Shown here one piece after another: positions 60,701 to 64,000 of a DNA stretch of 64,000 nt (positions are counted from its first letter, which is position 1; every line of letters starts with the position of its first letter). The notes under the pieces are model-generated. The model had not been told where the DNA came from and made no database searches. It worked only from the letters and a program-made list of their open reading frames with translations. The position numbers were made by a program, and so were the translations under genes. The DNA is from Lycocorax pyrrhopterus obiensis (Eukaryota > Chordata > Aves > Passeriformes > Paradisaeidae), in contig JACSVZ010000037.1 in the NCBI GenBank assembly GCA_014706295.1, positions 434,001-498,000 of the forward strand, in the 5' to 3' direction.

Positions 60701-61619
60701 GCCACGCTTCCTTGCCCTCGGGGTGGGATGTCACACGGGCCACGTGCAGCCCCAGGGGCTCAGCCGGCTGGACAGGGCTCCTGGTGTGGCCGGAGGTGGG
60801 TGGACAGCACTGGCCAGCAGGAGTCGGTCCCTTGGCCAGGCACATCCGAGGGCCACAGCCAACACCAACCGTCCACGCACGGGTTCAGTACCTACAGAGC
60901 AACCAAAATATGAAAGATCGCTCACATGTGGGATCTATTAGGGCATTTCGAAGGAATTCACGTTCATTGTTTCCCTTGAAATATAAAGGTTATAAAACTT
61001 AATGGCCACATGACAAGGAAACTATATGAAACACTCAGAGATTTACAGAGCGACTGCTCAGCTCTTGGGGCATGTGGCTGGAAATTGCTGGGCAAAAGCC
61101 AATGAGCCCCGTGGTCTGAGCTTTTGGGCAGTTTTCTTATTTCTTCCTTTCTTTTCCTGACCTTGCAGACTGGTATTCGGTTACCACAGCAGCTCCAAAG
61201 TCAAACAGAAACACAGCTTGTATCTTCTTTCAAGTATTTATTTCTTTTGTCCTGTTAACATTAAGTAATGAAAGGAATTGTAAGGGTTTTGAAGAGGGGG
61301 GGAAGGAATGAAAGCAGGAGAAAGGAAAAAAAATACGGACATAATGGCTTAATTTCTCACAGCATGTGCAGCACAAATGAACAGTAAACAAATCCCACAG
61401 AAAAATGCAAACAAAGGCTACGTTTGCTCAAAGTTCCAAGAAAAGGGCCCATCGTGAGTGCCCCTGAGCAAACATTTCTGTGATTAAACCCTCAGAGCCT
61501 CTGTGTGATTTCTAGGCCAATTCAGCACAGCAGATACCTTCCCCTTTCTCCCAGAACATCCCCGGGCTGGAGCAGCCACAGGGCTCGGTTTCCAAGCCTT
61601 GTTTTGGTTTAAGGCATGG

Positions 61620-61790
61620 AAATGTTGTAATTATGGCATTAAGAGGAAGCAGCAATCTAATCCAACGAGTCAAGGGCAAGTGTGAAAATCTGATTAGAGA
61701 TTTGCCACTGGGGTTTGTCTGTACAGAATGAAATAATTAAGCAACAGTTCATGAACAAATACCGTATTTTGTTGGGATTTTTAACCCCAT
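61620..61790. promoter_or_regulatory. Candidate conserved non-coding element
   Basis: It contains TGTAATTATGGCATTAAGAG, CAGCAATCTAATCC, CTGATTAGAG and GAAATAATTAAGCAACAG, repeated homeodomain-type cores in unique sequence. There is no coding or repeat signature. Inferred only. Confidence 0.22.
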
Positions 61791-62329
61791 TTTGGCAGCC
61801 CCATCCAGGTCAGAAACTCCTGATGTCAGCTGCCACCAAAGGTCTTTGGGTGACCCTAAGGGTTGTACCAGCAGTACATAAATGATCTCATTGTGTCACA
61901 CCAGGTGAGACTGTACCATTTTCTGTGCCACCCTTCCTACGTCTGTAACAAATGGAAGTGCTTTGGTAGGGCCAGCCTGGCACAGGTGAGAGGCAAACAA
62001 TGTGCTGGCAGTGCTTTTCCTGCATTTCCTTACTTCCCAAACTCCAGCTGCAGCACAACTCTAGTCCCCTTTGTTTTCTTAAATGAACCAAGGACGAGTA
62101 TGCAGCAACACCAGTCCCAAAGCACCACCATGCCATTCCCCTCATGTGGAAATATGCCATGCCCTGATGTCGGGAGGTCACTCTTATTTTAATGAACTCT
62201 TTCCAGGATTTCCAGTGTGATTATTTTTCCCCTGATGATCTGAGGCTGAGAAGCGAATCCAGTGAAAGAAACAAAACCAAACTCTGAAAATTTTCTGCTG
62301 TAAGTAAAGGCAAATGCACTTTTGACAGT

Positions 62330-62830
62330 ATCCCAAGTTAGGGTTTTCTCCCTTGAAAATGTCTATAGGCACGCTTTTGATCACAGGATTGGAAATATGT
62401 CATGAGAACACACTCAAATATGCGTTTGCATTAACGCTGCTGCCAGAAGCCATCTCACAGTCATCACCAGACATAGCGGAGCCCCTAGAAAGCTTTCTGT
62501 GGGATTGGAAGGCATCCAGCCAGGAGAAAGCAAAGCCACCATGTGATTGGGATGGCCAGTTCCACAAGAAAACTGTACATTAATGAATGGCAAGCGCTCA
62601 AAGGGGGAGTTACGGTGAAGAGCTTGCAAGGAAATCACTGGCCCAGAACCATCATGTGCATAAAGTATTTGATAAATGAAAATCTGAAAGAAGTCTATGT
62701 AAAAATGATCCATTGAAAGAAAACAGGCCGATTTTACAGCAAGAATTGCTCATGTCAAGCAGTGCTGCTGACTGTAATAAACATCACTGGAATACAAGTT
62801 GCTCATCCAGCCTTAGAGGATGTGTACCTC
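62330..62830. promoter_or_regulatory. Candidate conserved non-coding element
   Basis: A block of unique sequence with octamer-like ATATGCGTTTGCATTAACG, TGTACATTAATGAATGGC and GCATAAAGTATTTGATAAAT words. The 99-codon minus-strand frame has no recognisable family. A regulatory role is a guess. Confidence 0.2.
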
Positions 62831-64000
62831 AGACTGCAAAAGGACACTCTGAAGTATCGTGAAAATAACCTGGTTTACTATTTGTGTATGGTAAATTATC
62901 AGAAGAAATCAAACAGCAGTGCTGGGTATTGGGGCTTGCACCATATTTTTATTTTTCAACAGATGACTTTTACCTTATGATTCCCCCTCTAACCATAAAG
63001 TGAGGTTGTGGCCACCCACTCCCTCCCAGTCCTTCCCAGTTCAAATTCGGATCGTGTAGGTGTTAAACAGAATGTGCAGTTATGAACAGAAGTAACAGCT
63101 CTCTGGGGTTTAGCTACACTTCATGCTTCAAAGGAACAAATCTGAAGATATTTAGGGCAGTTTGCAGAGTTAATGTCTAAGAAGGTGTGCACGAGGCACA
63201 GGTGAGGGACTGCCTGAGGGGAGGGCGCAGAGATGAGCAATCTGCAGGCACAGCATTCTGGCTCAGGAACTCTCCAAACACAGCCCTCTCCAACGGGAAC
63301 AACTGGAAGAGACAGATGAAATGATGAAAAATGAAGGGATCAGCAGAAATCAAACCTAATATAAACCCAACTAAAATAAACTCAGCATGGCTCCTGTGGC
63401 TCATTCAAAAGCAGCTCTTCTCCAATGAACTCAGGTCAGGGGAAAGATGGAATAGAACTTCCTCTGCTCTGTGCCTTTAGGAGCCACTGGCAACTCTGAC
63501 TGGCAATGGGAAGAGGTTTTTAAAGGGAAATATTGAAGACTGCAACTTTACCTCCTACGTTGCATCACAGGAAATGTGTCATCTCCAGCCAGAAAGTGTA
63601 ACTGCTCCTAAATCCTGGGCTTCAGAATTTGGAAAGAATTAACATTATTTTCATAATTGCTGTGGGGTCAGAGCTGTGTGTACTTGCCCGAATTCAAAGC
63701 CAAGTGATAGTTTTTACATAAGAAAACTTACAATACTGTAATTTATTTTTAAAACTGGAATGAAGATGCTTTGACTCTGCATGTGTAAAACAGAATGAGG
63801 TCAGGAGGCTCAGTGCTGTATCCCTGGGATGATGGAAGCAGAGCATTCTATTGCACAATCAAACTGAGTTGTTTGTAAATTATTTATGTGCTGTTTAACA
63901 TATGTAGAAACTTTTGCTACAGGACATCAACACTGGGATTTTTTAAAATTATTTTTCTGCATCAGCATCAGACCACTTCTACAGAAATTCAAGGCTATAT

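Larger units (their letters stand above)
51380..64000. other. Intergenic sequence without recognisable genes
   Basis: Apart from the SINE, simple repeats and candidate elements listed separately, I see no supportable exon on either strand. In human the next gene downstream is DHRS3 on the opposite strand. Minus-strand searches by eye for its C-terminal motifs (PWTMHALVILK, TCMNTFKGRT) and its Rossmann motif (TGGGRGIG) found nothing, so DHRS3 probably lies to the right of the window. Confidence 0.55.

Noticed and set aside
60223..60941. Three frames of 120-160 codons on both strands
   Set aside because: They are created by the CCTT/CCCT microsatellite, which contains no stops in any frame (repeating Lys/Glu/Gly or Ser/Phe/Pro).
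1..64000. Prokaryotic-type features (operons, CRISPR arrays, IS elements, riboswitches)
   Set aside because: The sequence is a spliced vertebrate locus. No direct-repeat/spacer array or bacterial gene structure was seen.

Overview
This window is vertebrate nuclear DNA, almost certainly from a passerine bird. It has no operons and no dense coding. One gene, split by long introns, occupies the left 46 kb, and every intron follows the GT-AG rule. The interspersed repeats are avian: fragments of the CR1 LINE, an ERV LTR with the sequence style of songbird genomes, and a tRNA-derived SINE with a CR1-like tail resembling TguSINE1. Family names are recalled, not searched. || The gene is the 3' end of VPS13D on the + strand. 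Fifteen exons (1-115 through 46014-46145) join without a frame break into the last 733 residues and the stop codon. VPS13D is a bridge-like lipid transfer protein of about 4,400 residues in human. This part covers the region after the VAB domain: the last beta-rich segment, the glycine-rich amphipathic helices shared with the ATG2 C-terminus, the PH-like domain and the terminal helix. || Layout: exons 1-10 are compact (1-8479). Intron 10 (14.2 kb) carries a complete 1,189-bp solo LTR with a 5-bp target-site duplication. Exons 11 and 12 lie at 22.7 and 24.7 kb. Intron 12 (16.6 kb) carries an old LTR scrap, a CR1 tail and CpG-containing blocks that may be regulatory. Exon 13 is followed 100 bp later by a CR1 fragment. 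Exons 14 and 15 end the gene at 46.1 kb. || From about 46.5 kb (or 48.5 kb if a distal poly(A) signal is used) to 64 kb I find no supportable coding sequence. In human the next gene is DHRS3 on the opposite strand. I looked for its conserved C-terminal motifs and did not find them. The interval holds CR1 fragments, the SINE, pyrimidine-rich and A-rich simple repeats, and several non-repeat blocks that look like candidate conserved non-coding elements. || No CRISPR, operon, novel enzyme system or recognisable RNA gene was seen. The longest uninterrupted reading frames lie in the LTR, the SINE flank and the CCTT microsatellite and are not genes. I did not find a previously undescribed system. 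The candidate regulatory blocks are inferences that need alignment to other birds.
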